DNA of 64,000 nucleotides, taken from contig NZ_JAFCLN010000006.1 of the NCBI RefSeq assembly GCF_018129385.1, positions 271,696-335,695 of the forward strand, written 5' to 3'. Under the pieces are notes generated by a model. The model had not been told where the DNA came from and searched no databases. It worked only from the letters and a program-made list of their open reading frames with translations. Origin of the DNA: Bradyrhizobium lablabi. Lineage in GTDB: Bacteria > Pseudomonadota > Alphaproteobacteria > Rhizobiales > Xanthobacteraceae. Made by a program: the position numbers and the translations under genes. Positions 47,602 to 61,046 of this stretch are shown piece after piece (the stretch's first letter is position 1; each line of letters starts with the position of its first letter).

Positions 47602-48153
47602 CTACTTGGACGCCGTCGGCAGCGGCTGCGGATGCTCTGACATCGAATTGAGGTAGGCGATCACGTCGGCGCGCTCGCTGTCCTTTGAGATACCTGCAAA
47701 GCCCATCGCGGTGCCAGGGATAAATGCCTTCGGATTGGTCAGGAACTTGTTGAGATCGTCAAAGGTCCATTCGCCGCCCTTGGCCTTCATCGCGGCCGAG
47801 AAATTGAAGCCGGCTTTGCCCTCGCCCTTCTTCTCGCCGACGATGCCGAAGAGGTTCGGGCCGACGCGGTTCGGGCCGCCCTTCTCGAAGGTGTGGCAGG
47901 CGGCGCACTTCTTGGCGGCAGCCGCGCCCTTCTCAACCGAGGCAGTCTGGAGCAGCTTTTCGATCGGCTCGGACGGCGCCGCGGCCGCAGCACCTGCGCC
48001 ACCCGCCGCAGTTTCCTTCACCGCGATCTCAAAACCCGGCTTTTCCGGCATTTTGGGCGTGAAGACCGCCTGGGCTGCGAAGCTGGTGACCAGCACGAAG
48101 AGGCAGGTGCCGAGAATCGCGCCGAGAATTTTATTGAGTTCGAAGGAGTCCAT
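47602..48153 (-). CDS. cycM: Membrane-anchored cytochrome c, CycM type
   Basis: 183 residues. One uncleaved N-terminal helix (ILGAILGTCLFVLVTSFAA), an Ala-rich linker, then a class I cytochrome c with haem motif CAACH near residue 85 and an axial Met in the IPGTAMGFAG motif. Length and architecture match bradyrhizobial CycM, which carries electrons from the bc1 complex to the aa3 oxidase. It is transcribed alone, divergent from kdsB. Confidence 0.93.
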   Translation of the reverse strand: MDSFELNKILGAILGTCLFVLVTSFAAQAVFTPKMPEKPGFEIAVKETAAGGAGAAAAAPSEPIEKLLQTASVEKGAAAAKKCAACHTFEKGGPNRVGPNLFGIVGEKKGEGKAGFNFSAAMKAKGGEWTFDDLNKFLTNPKAFIPGTAMGFAGISKDSERADVIAYLNSMSEHPQPLPTASK

Positions 48154-48364
48154 TTCGGATCAGGCTCCAGGCCGGAAAAGACGACTGTAAGGCCGGAGAA
48201 ACGGCCGCGGGGGCCTCAGGAATCGGGCTTTCGCGCCGCACCCTCGGCAGGGGTTGAGATATCGGTTTGCCCCGTCTCTGGCAACCCGGTAAAAGGCGCC
48301 CGCCTTCGTTCGATCCTCACTATTTTTGCGCCTGTTTTTGACCCAAACGCCGCCCCCTATCCCG

Positions 48365-49105
48365 ATGACTGCAAATCGCGCGCTGGTGCTGATTCCGGCC
48401 CGCATGGCCGCGACCCGCCTGCCCGGCAAACCACTGCTCGATATCGCGGGTCTACCCATGATCGTGCATGTGCTGCGCCGGGCGGAAGCGGCTGGTATCG
48501 GCCGGGTGGCGGTGGCGACCGACACGCCGGAAATCGCCGCCGCCGTGCAGGCGCATGGCGGGGAAGCGGTGATGACCCGTGCCGACCACCCTTCCGGCTC
48601 CGACCGGATTTTTGAGGCCGTGGAGATCCTCGATCCCGGCCGCAAGATCGAAATCGTGGTCAATCTACAGGGCGACTTTCCGACCATTTCGCCGGGTAAC
48701 ATCCGGGACGTGCTGCCGCCGCTGGCCGATCCCGCCGTCGACATCGCAACGCTGGCGGCCGAAATCCACACCGAGGAAGAGGCGCTCAATCCCAACGTGG
48801 TGAAGGCGGTGGGCTCGCCGATCGGCGGCCGGCGCCTGCGGGCGCTCTATTTCACCCGTGCGACCGCACCAACCGGGGACGGTCCGCGCTATCACCATAT
48901 CGGGCTCTATGCCTATCGCCGCGCCGCACTGGAGCGCTTTGTGGCGCTGCCGCCTTCGCCGCTGGAGAAGCAGGAAAAGCTCGAGCAGCTCCGCGCGCTG
49001 GAGGCCGGAATGCGGATCGACGTGACGATCGTGGATACTGTTCCGCGCGGGGTCGACACGCCGGCCGACCTCGAAACTGCCCGCCGGATACTGGCAAATA
49101 GCTGA
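48365..49105 (+). CDS. kdsB: 3-deoxy-manno-octulosonate cytidylyltransferase KdsB
   Basis: 246 residues from [20 protein letters not shown], the family start; 13 extra residues in the longer frame are not supported. Nucleotide-binding [17 protein letters not shown] (metal-binding Asp) and [10 protein letters not shown] are present. It makes CMP-Kdo for lipopolysaccharide inner core. It is 22 bases before pheA. Confidence 0.94.
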   Translation: MTANRALVLIPARMAATRLPGKPLLDIAGLPMIVHVLRRAEAAGIGRVAVATDTPEIAAAVQAHGGEAVMTRADHPSGSDRIFEAVEILDPGRKIEIVVNLQGDFPTISPGNIRDVLPPLADPAVDIATLAAEIHTEEEALNPNVVKAVGSPIGGRRLRALYFTRATAPTGDGPRYHHIGLYAYRRAALERFVALPPSPLEKQEKLEQLRALEAGMRIDVTIVDTVPRGVDTPADLETARRILANS

Positions 49106-49127
49106 AGCGCTGTTACAAGGCCCCTCC

Positions 49128-49985
49128 ATGACCAAGAAACTGAAAGTCGCGTTCCAGGGCGAACCGGGCGCCAATTCGCACATCGCCATCGCCGAAGCCT
49201 ATCCGGACGCCGAGCCGATGCCCTGCGCCACCTTCGAGGATGCGCTGTCGGCGATCTCCTCCGGCGAGGCCGATCTCGGCATGATCCCGATCGAGAATTC
49301 GGTCGCCGGCCGCGTAGCCGACATCCACCATCTCCTGCCGGCGTCGGGCCTTCACATCGTCGGCGAATGGTTCTTGCCGATCCGCCATCAATTGATGGCG
49401 GTGAAGGGCGTGAAGCTGTCGGACATCAAGACGGTGGAGAGCCATGTCCATGCGCTCGGCCAGTGCCGGCGCATCATCCGCAAGCTCGGTATCAAGCCGA
49501 TCGTGGCGGCCGACACCGCCGGCAGCGCGCGCGATGTTTCCGAGCGCGGCGACAAAACCGTCGCCGCGATCGCCTCGCGGCTGGCGGCGAATATCTACGG
49601 GCTCGACATCCTAGCCGAGGACGTCGAGGACGAGGCGCACAACACCACGCGCTTCGTGGTGCTGGCGCGCGCGCCGAACTGGGCCAAGCAAGGATCGGGA
49701 CCGCTGGTCACCACTTTTGTTTTCCGGGTGCGCAACCTCCCGGCCGCGCTCTACAAGGCACTCGGCGGCTTTGCCACCAACGGCGTTAACATGACCAAGC
49801 TGGAAAGCTACATGGTCGACGGCGAGTTCTTTGCGACGCAGTTTTATGCCGATGTCGACGGCCATCCCGATGACACCGGGCTCGCATTCGCACTGGAGGA
49901 GCTGAAGTTCTTCTCGCGCGAGTTTCGCATCGTCGGCGTGTATCCCGGCCATCCGTTCCGCGCGACGTTCAGCAACGGGAATTAG
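49128..49985 (+). CDS. pheA: Prephenate dehydratase PheA
   Basis: 285 residues, a stand-alone dehydratase without chorismate mutase. Catalytic domain from VAFQGEPGANSHIA to the TRF motif (AHNTTRFVVL), then an ACT domain (TFVFRVRNLPAALYKAL, MTKLESYMVDG), which binds phenylalanine for feedback control. It converts prephenate to phenylpyruvate. It follows kdsB in the same direction. Confidence 0.96.
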   Translation: MTKKLKVAFQGEPGANSHIAIAEAYPDAEPMPCATFEDALSAISSGEADLGMIPIENSVAGRVADIHHLLPASGLHIVGEWFLPIRHQLMAVKGVKLSDIKTVESHVHALGQCRRIIRKLGIKPIVAADTAGSARDVSERGDKTVAAIASRLAANIYGLDILAEDVEDEAHNTTRFVVLARAPNWAKQGSGPLVTTFVFRVRNLPAALYKALGGFATNGVNMTKLESYMVDGEFFATQFYADVDGHPDDTGLAFALEELKFFSREFRIVGVYPGHPFRATFSNGN

Positions 49986-50006
49986 TTTCCGCAAAACCGT
50001 CCGCCC

Positions 50007-50129
50007 GTCGTCCCGGCGAAAGCCGGGACCCATACCGCGTGATCTCGCGAGTTTGGGCGATTGGAGTTGATACTTTCTCTCACCAATTGATCGCGGTGGT
50101 TATGGGTCCCGGCTCAAGGCCGGGACGAC
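50007..50129. repeat. Intergenic palindromic repeat (GTCGTCCCGGC family, copy 2)
   Basis: GTCGTCCCGGCGAAAGCC, GGGACCCATACCGCG at one end and GGTTATGGGTCCCGGC with GGCCGGGACGAC at the other; the ends pair. Located between convergent pheA and the oxidoreductase, where it may also act as a terminator. Confidence 0.75.
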
Positions 50130-50134
50130 AGCGA

Positions 50135-51154
50135 TTATGCCGCGGCTTTCTTGGCCAACCCGAACGCATCCGCCAGCAAATCGTACGACTTCTTCCGCGC
50201 TTCGTGATCATACACCGCGGTAATCACCATCAGTTCGTCCGCCTGGCTTGCCGCGATCATCGGCTGCAGCTTCTGCATCACGGTGGCCGGGCTGCCGACG
50301 AACAGGCGCGAGCGGTTGCGCATGACCGAGGCGCGCTCCGCGTCGGTGTAGGGATAGGCCAAGGCCTCTTCCACGCTCGGCAGCGGCAGGAATTGGCCGC
50401 GGTCGCGCCGCAGGCGGTTGAGGTCCATCGAGCTTGCAAGCTTCTCGGCTTCCGCATCTGTTTCGGCGGCGACCACGGCGACGGCCAGAATGGAATGCGG
50501 CGTCTGGCGCCAACCCGACGGCTTGAAATGCTTCTTGTAGGTCGTCATCGCATCGATGGCGTCGTGCATCGCAAAGTGATGCGCGAACGCAAAGCCCATC
50601 CCGACCTGCGCGGCGAGCTCTGAAGAATAGTCGCTGGAGCCGAGCAGCCAGATCGGCGGCAGCGGGGAATCGTCGGGCATTGCCACCACATTGTTGTAGG
50701 GATGGCCGGCCGGGAAATCGCGCGTCTCCCAGAGCGTGAGCTCATGCAGCCGTTCGAGGAAATCATCGCCCTCGCGGCGGTCGAGGCGGCTGCGCAGCGC
50801 GTAGGCGGTGGCGCCGTCGGTGCCGGGCGCGCGGCCGAGGCCAAGATCGATGCGGCCGGGAAACAGCGCCTCCAGCATCTTGAAGCGCTCGGCCACCACC
50901 AGCGGCGCATGGTTGGGCAGCATCACGCCGCCGGAGCCGACGCGGATGTTTTGGGTGACGGCCGCGATCTGGCCGATCATCAGGTCCGGCGCGGGGCTCG
51001 CGACGGAGGCAAGGTTGTGGTGCTCAGCGAGCCAGTAGCGGACATAGCCGAGCCCATCGACATGGCGGGCCAGATCGATGCTGTTGCGCAGCGCCGCCGC
51101 CGGCCTGGTGCCGGTGGTGACGACGGAGAGGTCGAGAACGGAGAGCGGGATCAT
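50135..51154 (-). CDS. Luciferase-like (LLM) flavin-dependent oxidoreductase
   Basis: 339 residues, one bacterial luciferase-like TIM-barrel domain. It starts [20 protein letters not shown] and contains [37 protein letters not shown] and [16 protein letters not shown], which define the YhbW-like group of monooxygenases using reduced FMN. The substrate is unknown. It is transcribed alone. Confidence 0.88.
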   Translation of the reverse strand: MIPLSVLDLSVVTTGTRPAAALRNSIDLARHVDGLGYVRYWLAEHHNLASVASPAPDLMIGQIAAVTQNIRVGSGGVMLPNHAPLVVAERFKMLEALFPGRIDLGLGRAPGTDGATAYALRSRLDRREGDDFLERLHELTLWETRDFPAGHPYNNVVAMPDDSPLPPIWLLGSSDYSSELAAQVGMGFAFAHHFAMHDAIDAMTTYKKHFKPSGWRQTPHSILAVAVVAAETDAEAEKLASSMDLNRLRRDRGQFLPLPSVEEALAYPYTDAERASVMRNRSRLFVGSPATVMQKLQPMIAASQADELMVITAVYDHEARKKSYDLLADAFGLAKKAAA

Positions 51155-51535
51155 CGCGATAAACTAGTGTGAGCGCCGCCCCACACAAAGACCTGTGCCG
51201 TGCAGATCAGGGGCGCGCGCGGAAAGCCTGAGACGGCGGCAGGTCGATCCGTTGGGTGGGACTGATTATGATGAATTTGTTAAATACACCATCTGCCCAC
51301 TCACGGAGAGTCGATTGCGAATTCTATCAACACATTGAAATATAATACATATATAACCATGAAGATTGCCTATAATTCTTCCCAACGAAAGAAATGTAGG
51401 GTCACAAAATCGATCCATATACACATATTGGGCAACTTCCCAAACCCGATGGGCTGTCGGGGCGACCCCGTTTGGCTTATTTTGGTGTCCACGCGATAGG
51501 CCGTTGTCCGCATTTTCCGGAGATTTTCGAGCGTC
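51155..51535. other. Gene-free, AT-rich control region before metF
   Basis: 381 bases without a gene. About 51262-51430 is strikingly AT-rich for this genome. Next to it lies a set of short stems: TTGGG/CCCAA (51428-51443), CCC-GAT-GGG (51445-51453) and CGGGG-CGA-CCCCG (51458-51470), with an outer CAAA/TTTG pairing (51441-51444 with 51471-51474) that competes with the first stem. A regulatory leader for metF-metH is possible. It does not match a riboswitch class I can recognise. Confidence 0.4.
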
Positions 51536-52450
51536 ATGACCGAGTTTGCCGTCCCCGCGCCTGATGGGCAGCGCGTGCTCAAATCCCCAAAAATCTCCTT
51601 CGAGTTCTTCCCGCCCAAGACCGAGGAGATGGAGAAGAACCTGTGGGAGACCATCAAGCGGCTGGCGCCGCTGGCCCCCAATTTCGTCTCGGTGACCTAC
51701 GGCGCCGGCGGCTCGACCCGTGAGCGCACCCATTCGACCATCGCCCGCATTCTGGGCGAAACCGACTTGCTGCCGGCCGCGCACCTCACCTGCGTCGGCG
51801 CCTCGCGCGGCGAGATCGACGAGATCGTCGGCCGCTACCATGACATCGGCGTTCGCCACATCGTGGCGCTGCGCGGCGACCCGCCGGGCGGCATCGGCAC
51901 GCCCTACTCGACGCATCCGGACGGCTATCAGACCTCCGCTGAACTCGTTGCGGGCATCAAGAAGCAGCATGCAGATATCGAGATTTCGGTGTCGGCCTAT
52001 CCGGAAAAACATCCCGAGAGCCGCGACATCGATGCCGACATCGACATGCTCAAGGCCAAGGTCGATGCCGGCGCGACGCGGGCGATCACCCAAGTGTTCT
52101 TCGATAACGAGCTTTACCTGCGCTATCTCGACCGCGTCCGCGCGCGCGGCATCACGATCCCGATCGTGCCCGGCATCATGCCGATGCACAATTTCAAGCA
52201 GGCGCGCAATTTCGTGACGCGTGCCGGCACCACGGTGCCGGACTGGCTTGCGGAAAAATTCGAAGGCCTCGACGACGATGCCGAGACCAGGAAGCTGGTG
52301 GCCGCGACGGTAGCCGCCGGGCAGGTGCAGAAGCTGGCGAAATTCGGTGTCGACACCTTCCACTTCTACACCATGAACCGCGCCGACCTCGTGTTCGCGA
52401 TCAGCCATTTGCTCGGCATCCGCCCGAAGGGCGCACAGAAAGCCGCTTGA
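51536..52450 (+). CDS. metF: 5,10-methylenetetrahydrofolate reductase MetF
   Basis: 304 residues. ISFEFFPPKTEEME, VSVTYGAGGSTRERT (flavin and folate site), HLTCVGASRGEI and ALRGDPP are the MetF motifs of the FAD-containing barrel. It reduces methylene-THF to methyl-THF, the methyl donor for MetH. The next gene, metH, begins three bases after its stop, so the two steps are cotranscribed. Confidence 0.96.
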   Translation: MTEFAVPAPDGQRVLKSPKISFEFFPPKTEEMEKNLWETIKRLAPLAPNFVSVTYGAGGSTRERTHSTIARILGETDLLPAAHLTCVGASRGEIDEIVGRYHDIGVRHIVALRGDPPGGIGTPYSTHPDGYQTSAELVAGIKKQHADIEISVSAYPEKHPESRDIDADIDMLKAKVDAGATRAITQVFFDNELYLRYLDRVRARGITIPIVPGIMPMHNFKQARNFVTRAGTTVPDWLAEKFEGLDDDAETRKLVAATVAAGQVQKLAKFGVDTFHFYTMNRADLVFAISHLLGIRPKGAQKAA

Positions 52451-52453
52451 TTC

Positions 52454-56323
<3,870 letters not shown>

Positions 56324-56329
56324 CCCTTT

Positions 56330-56478
56330 CTTCCCTTCTCCCCTTGTGGGAGAAGGTGGCGCGCGCAGCGCGCCGGATGAGGGGTCTCTATCCGCGGAGA
56401 CAGACCCCTCACCCGTCCGCGATGCTTCGCATCGCGTCCACCCTCTCCCACAAGGGGAGAGGGGAAGAAAGCGGGTGC
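56330..56478. repeat. Intergenic inverted repeat (CTCCCCTTGTGGGAGAAGG type)
   Basis: TTCTCCCCTTGTGGGAGAAGG near the left and CCCTCTCCCACAAGGGGAG near the right end are inverted copies. Between them lie GGATGAGGGGTCTCTATC and GACAGACCCCTCACCC, also paired. It can fold into a long cruciform and may stop metH transcription. A trace (CCCCCTTGTGGGGCGGG) is at 63899-63915. Confidence 0.8.
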
Positions 56479-56481
56479 CCC

Positions 56482-57147
56482 ATGAAATTCTTCTCCTTCT
56501 GGCGATCGCTGGCGAGCTTTCGTGTTCGCATCGCGCTCAATCTGAAAAACATTCCGGCCGAGGTGATCTTCGTCGATCTCGATGCCGATGCGCACCACAC
56601 CGACGACTACCGCCGCATCAATCCGCAGATGGCGCTGCCGGCGCTGGTGGAGGACGACGGCACCACGCTGTTCCAGTCGCTCGCCATCCTCGAATATCTC
56701 GAGGAAAGATACCCGACGCCGCCGCTGCTGCCTTCCGACACCGCCGGCCGGGCACGCGTACGTGCGCTGGCGCTGATGGTCGCCTGCGAGGGCCATCCTC
56801 TGCTGACGCCGCGGGTGCGGCGTTATCTCGATCGCGAGCTCAATCTGCGCGACGAGCAGCAGGCGGCATGGCGGCGTCACTGGACCATCGAGACCATGAC
56901 TTCGCTGGAAGGCCATCTCGCTGGCTACAAGGACACCGGCAAGTTCTGTCATGGCGATACGCCGACTTTTGCCGACATCTGCATGGTCGGCCATGTCCAT
57001 GCCGCGAACACCCAGCAGATCGCGCTGACGCGCTGGCCGACGGTGAAGCGCATTTTCGAGACTGCGATGGCGCTGCCGGAATTTGCCAAGGCGTCGCCGC
57101 TGGTGCAGCCGGATACGCCGGAGGCGATGCGGGTGAAGGCCAGCTAG
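56482..57147 (+). CDS. maiA: Glutathione S-transferase, maleylacetoacetate isomerase-like
   Basis: 221 residues from MKFFSFWRSLASFRVRIALN, with the zeta-class SxxSxRVRIAL active-site motif. The glutathione-binding LPALVEDDGTTLFQSLAILE part and the C-terminal helical domain follow. In its family it isomerises maleylacetoacetate in tyrosine/homogentisate breakdown. No fah or hmgA lies nearby, so the substrate is uncertain. Confidence 0.85.
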   Translation: MKFFSFWRSLASFRVRIALNLKNIPAEVIFVDLDADAHHTDDYRRINPQMALPALVEDDGTTLFQSLAILEYLEERYPTPPLLPSDTAGRARVRALALMVACEGHPLLTPRVRRYLDRELNLRDEQQAAWRRHWTIETMTSLEGHLAGYKDTGKFCHGDTPTFADICMVGHVHAANTQQIALTRWPTVKRIFETAMALPEFAKASPLVQPDTPEAMRVKAS

Positions 57148-57255
57148 CTGGCGGAAACTCGCGGGGCAGAAGTAAAATGTCGAAAACAACCCCATACACA
57201 GTAGCGCAAGGGCGAATTTACGGTATCATTGCACCTCCATCTACCGGCTAGGCTC

Positions 57256-57510
57256 AGCTTAATCGCCGCTCGGCGACGCAAGCGGCTGCACGGATCTCCA
57301 TGAACAGCAGCAATGCCTCACATCGCACCGCATGGGCCGTCAGCGCAGGATAGCGCGCCGCCGCAAACAGCGCCGGATGCGCCTCGCCGGTGAGGCGCAG
57401 CACGCAGGCGACCGCGACATCGGCATGCCCGATGCGCTCGCCGAAGAAGTACGGCGGCTTCACCGCGGCACGTTCCTTCCAGCACGTCGAGCACACCTGA
57501 TATCTGCGCC
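57256..57510 (-). pseudogene. Remnant of a glutathione S-transferase gene
   Basis: About 80 codons match the C-terminal third of the intact GST at 59737-60366 (shared GERIGHAD, VACVLR, GEAHPALFAAARYPALTAHA). One-base indels near both ends (about 57293 and 57475) break the frame, and the N-terminal two thirds are missing. It is a decayed duplicate. Confidence 0.8.
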
Positions 57511-57798
57511 TGATTCAGCTCGACTAAGCCAAAAGTCGGATAAGGTGGCTGGCCGTTAGGGATTACATTGCTTTCCCCGCTTTCGCACCCGGACAGACGG
57601 GAAGGATGCAGCGGTGGCTCGCGGCGCCAAAGGCCGTTGGAGCTCTCCTCGCGGGTGATTCAAAAATTCCCCCCGAGGCCAGGCGTTGCGGACGCAATCG
57701 CAATTGGCGTCTGTAACGCCGTGCATGAACTGTGCTCCGCGAGAAGGTGAAGCGCTGAAAAATGCGCGGGCAACGCCTTGAAATAACAGGAGCAGCAC
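57511..57798. other. Gene-free region before the MHS transporter
   Basis: Contains no coding frame I can support. It should hold the promoter of the transporter gene; no clear -35/-10 pair was identified. An AACAGGAG ribosome-binding site is at 57785-57792. Confidence 0.5.
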
Positions 57799-59124
57799 AT
57801 GGCAATGCAAATCCCAAGGGATTTCCGCCGCGTGATTGTCGCCGCGTCGGTGGGAAACGTCATCGAATGGTATGATTTCTATATCTTCGGCAGCCTGGCC
57901 GCGGTTTTGTCGGTCAAGTTCTTTGAACAAACCCACCCGGTCGCAGCTCTGCTGAGCACGATTGCGCTGTTCACCGCAGGGTTCCTGATCCGTCCGCTGG
58001 GGGCGTTCCTCTTTGGCTGGATGGGCGACCGGGTCGGCCGCAAGTATACGTTCCTTGTTACGCTTACTGGAATGGGGGTTGGCACGGGGGCGATCGGACT
58101 GATCCCGACCTACGAGTCGATCGGGTTGACCGCGGCGTTCGTTCTGTTCGGCTTGCGGATGATCCAGGGTCTGTGCCTCGGCGGCGAGTATGGCGGCGCC
58201 ATCACCTACGTCGCCGAGCATGTGCCGGACGAACGCCGCGGTTTCTACACCGGGTGGCTGCAGACCTCGCCGACCCTCGGAATCGTGGTGTCGCTGGCCG
58301 TGATCATCGCGACACGTGAGTATTTCGGAAATCAGGCATTTAACGAATGGGCATGGCGCGTTCCGTTCCTGGTTTCCTTCCTGCTGGTGGCCATCGCGAT
58401 CTACATCCGCCTCCAGCTCCAGGAGACCCCTATCTTCCAGGCGATCAAGGCCAAAGGACAGATGACCCGGAATCCCTGGAAGGAGGCATTCCTCAGCTCC
58501 AACATCAAATACGTTGGGATCGCCTGCATTGTGGTGATCGGGCAAGGAGTGGTCTGGTACAGCGGCCAGTTCTGGGCACTGTACTTCCTCCAGCAGGTTT
58601 CCAAGGTGGACGCGCTGACGTCGGCCTACATCGTGGGAGCCGCGCTGCTCATTGCAACGCCGAGCTTGATCTTTTTTGGCTGGCTGTCCGACATCATCGG
58701 CCGCAAGCCGGTGATCCTGGGAGGCATGTTGCTCGCCGCGATCACCTACTATCCGCTGTATTTGTGGTTGGGAACGGTCACTCAGCCGGGCAACATCAAC
58801 TATCCGGTGGCGGTCTTCATCATCTTCATCCTCGTTTGCTATGTCGGGATGGTGTATGGGCCGATCGGGGCGTTTCTGGCCGAATTCTTCCCCGGCAGGA
58901 TCAGATACACGTCAGTGTCGGTGCCGTATCACATCGGCAACGGCTGGGGTGGCGGCCTGGTGCCGTTCATCACCTCGGCGGCTTTCGCCGCCACCGGCAG
59001 CATCGGCTACGCGCTGATCTACCCGATCGCGGTTCCCGCCGTATGCTTCGTGCTCGCCGTATTCCTGATGCCCGAAACCCGAAAGATCAGCATCTGGCAG
59101 CCAATAGAGCCCAAGGCAGCATGA
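57799..59124 (+). CDS. MFS transporter, metabolite:H+ symporter (MHS) family
   Basis: 441 residues with 12 predicted helices. Family marks: NVIEWYDFYIFG in helix 1, GDRVGRKYTF in the loop 2-3, QGLCLGGEYGGA in helix 4 and a GWLSDIIGRKPV repeat motif in loop 8-9. The family (ShiA, ProP, KgtP) takes up organic acids or osmolytes with protons. The substrate cannot be told. The gene lies between a decayed and an intact GST gene. Confidence 0.9.
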   Translation: MAMQIPRDFRRVIVAASVGNVIEWYDFYIFGSLAAVLSVKFFEQTHPVAALLSTIALFTAGFLIRPLGAFLFGWMGDRVGRKYTFLVTLTGMGVGTGAIGLIPTYESIGLTAAFVLFGLRMIQGLCLGGEYGGAITYVAEHVPDERRGFYTGWLQTSPTLGIVVSLAVIIATREYFGNQAFNEWAWRVPFLVSFLLVAIAIYIRLQLQETPIFQAIKAKGQMTRNPWKEAFLSSNIKYVGIACIVVIGQGVVWYSGQFWALYFLQQVSKVDALTSAYIVGAALLIATPSLIFFGWLSDIIGRKPVILGGMLLAAITYYPLYLWLGTVTQPGNINYPVAVFIIFILVCYVGMVYGPIGAFLAEFFPGRIRYTSVSVPYHIGNGWGGGLVPFITSAAFAATGSIGYALIYPIAVPAVCFVLAVFLMPETRKISIWQPIEPKAA

Positions 59125-59225
59125 GCGGCTCGCGTGCGGGGCCATCGGACCCCGCACACTATTATCTCGCGGCTCAGCAGGCCTCTGCTCCCACCGCGAG
59201 CAGATAACGATTCAGGCAACAGCCT

Positions 59226-59588
59226 TCAGTTGGCCGGGTGATGCCAGCGATCGTGCCACCAGGCGGTGAAATCGCGATCGGTCATCAGTTCCCAGACTGC
59301 AAACAGGATCACCAGTAGGCCCGACACCACACTATTTGCCGTGGCCCATCCCTGCTCATAACCGACCGTCCAGGGTGCCGCGACCAGAGCCAGACCGAGG
59401 AGAAGCTCTCCCCATTCCTCCAGATAGGACGGAATGAGAAATCCCTCCACGGCAAACAGAATGACGCACAGTCCAAGCACGATGGTTATCCAGAGAGCCG
59501 CCCCGTCGAAGCCAAGGGCGAACGGCGACAAGACCAGCCATATGCCTAACAACAGGCTGGCAATGTCTTGCCAATGCTGAATGCGCAT
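59226..59588 (-). CDS. SPW-repeat membrane protein
   Basis: 120 residues from MRIQHWQDI, with GGGAGGTGAG just upstream. Four hydrophobic segments arranged as two related halves, each with an SPW-like motif (LVLSPFALGF and LVAAPWTVGY). Inner-membrane protein of unknown function. The N-terminal HWQD fits the family. Confidence 0.8.
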   Translation of the reverse strand: MRIQHWQDIASLLLGIWLVLSPFALGFDGAALWITIVLGLCVILFAVEGFLIPSYLEEWGELLLGLALVAAPWTVGYEQGWATANSVVSGLLVILFAVWELMTDRDFTAWWHDRWHHPAN

Positions 59589-59736
59589 GATGCTCACCTC
59601 CCTCCTTTTTTCCCATGTGGTCATGCGCGACGCGCCCCGAAAGGCGCGGATCGTCGCAGGGAATGCAGGGAATCAAGAGAGCGTGCAGCAGCTGTTCAAC
59701 GTCGCGCGAGTCTCCACGGAGCACGGCGATGAGCGC

Positions 59737-60366
59737 TCACCCGCTCGGCGGCGCCAGCGGCTGCACGATCTCCTGAAACGGCGGCAGCGCTTCGCAGCGG
59801 GCCGCATGGGCCGTCAGCGCCGGATAGCGTGCGGCCGCAAACAGCGCCGGATGCGCCTCGCCGGTGAAGCGCAGCACGCAGGCAACCGCGATATCGGCAT
59901 GACCGATGCGCTCGCCGAGGAAGTATGACGTCTTCACCGCGGCGCGCTCCTGCTCCAGCACCTCCAGCACGCCCGATATCTGCGCCTGGCAGCGTTCGAT
60001 CCAGAGCTCCAGCCGCTCCTTGCGCAGCACGCGCTCATAGAGAAGGCTGACCGCCTTGTCGCCGAGCCCGGTCGCCAGCGCGATGATACGCAACTGCTTG
60101 CGGCGCTCCGCGCCCTTCGCCGGCAGCATCGCCTTCTCCGGCCCGACCGTCTCGTCGAGATAATCGAGGATCGCGGCGCTCTCGATCAGTGCCTCGCCCG
60201 TGTCCAGCACCAGCGTCGGCACCCGCCGCAATGGATTATATGGCGCGATGGCGACGGCATCGCCAAAGGTCGACCACGGCTTGTGTTCGTAGGCGATGCC
60301 GTAGAGCCGCAGCGCAATCGCGGTACGGCGGACGAACGGGGAGTCGTATTGGCCGATCAGGAACAT
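59737..60366 (-). CDS. Glutathione S-transferase family protein
   Basis: 209 residues. Thioredoxin-like N-terminal domain (FLIGQYDSPFVRRTAIALRL; a Ser follows the QYD) with the glutathione contact region VPTLVLDTGEALIESAAIL, and an alpha-helical C-terminal domain. A truncated relative lies at 57256-57510. The substrate is unknown, probably detoxification. Confidence 0.88.
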   Translation of the reverse strand: MFLIGQYDSPFVRRTAIALRLYGIAYEHKPWSTFGDAVAIAPYNPLRRVPTLVLDTGEALIESAAILDYLDETVGPEKAMLPAKGAERRKQLRIIALATGLGDKAVSLLYERVLRKERLELWIERCQAQISGVLEVLEQERAAVKTSYFLGERIGHADIAVACVLRFTGEAHPALFAAARYPALTAHAARCEALPPFQEIVQPLAPPSG

Positions 60367-60527
60367 CTACAAAATACCTGCGATGGTGTTGGGCGCGCAG
60401 CTTGCCAGAGATTTGCGGCAGCGCAAGCACGCACCGTTCGTCAGGCTTGACCCGGCCATGCATCTTCTGATGATGGACGGGGTCCCGATCCACATGAGGG
60501 CAAGGGCCGCATTGCGGAGAACGATTA

Positions 60528-61034
60528 ATGCAGTTGAAGTATTTTAGACCTCTCCTGGCAGCGATTTTCATTATTCCTTCAATTCGCGCCATGGCGGCGG
60601 ACACGGACACGCATATCCAGGCGACGTTCACCGCCGATTACGACAGAATCCGGCCCGATCCCTATCGGGGCATTCACCTCAAGAACACGCTGGAGGTCAC
60701 GTTATCAGGCGTCAACGAGGTGAAGGAGACGAATACGAGAGAGGCGGGCAATTTGAGCGACAATCAAAAGGGCCTGAAGATCCTCGGACAGAAATCGCCC
60801 GATGGCGGCAGCTCATGGACCGTTGCCGGCCCCAACCGGCTGGAACGCGTCGTCGACCAGCCGCAAAGCACCGTCACGATGACGATCGAAGTCACCGACA
60901 AGTCTTGCAAGTTCGACGTGCAGTTCAAGCTGAAGCCCGGCTTCAAGGAATACATGTTCAGGCAGATCCGCAACGGAAAGATGGGTTACTTTACCGAGCC
61001 GAAGGTCGGCTCCACGACCTGCTCGATCAAGTGA
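60528..61034 (+). CDS. Secreted hypothetical protein
   Basis: 168 residues with a signal peptide (cleavage near AMAAD, residue 23-24). The mature part is beta-rich, with two Cys (KSCKFD and TTCSIK) that could pair. No domain is recognised. It is followed 12 bases later by another small secreted protein gene, probably in one transcript. Confidence 0.7.
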   Translation: MQLKYFRPLLAAIFIIPSIRAMAADTDTHIQATFTADYDRIRPDPYRGIHLKNTLEVTLSGVNEVKETNTREAGNLSDNQKGLKILGQKSPDGGSSWTVAGPNRLERVVDQPQSTVTMTIEVTDKSCKFDVQFKLKPGFKEYMFRQIRNGKMGYFTEPKVGSTTCSIK

Positions 61035-61046
61035 GGCAGCCTGGCG

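Noticed and set aside
51155..51535. Cobalamin or SAM-II riboswitch before metF
   Set aside because: I could not find the B12 box or the SAM-II core sequence; only unspecific stems are visible.
57177..57251. 24-codon frame (MSKTTPYTVAQG...) after the maiA-like gene
   Set aside because: Too short, no clear ribosome-binding site and no known relative, so not supported as a gene.
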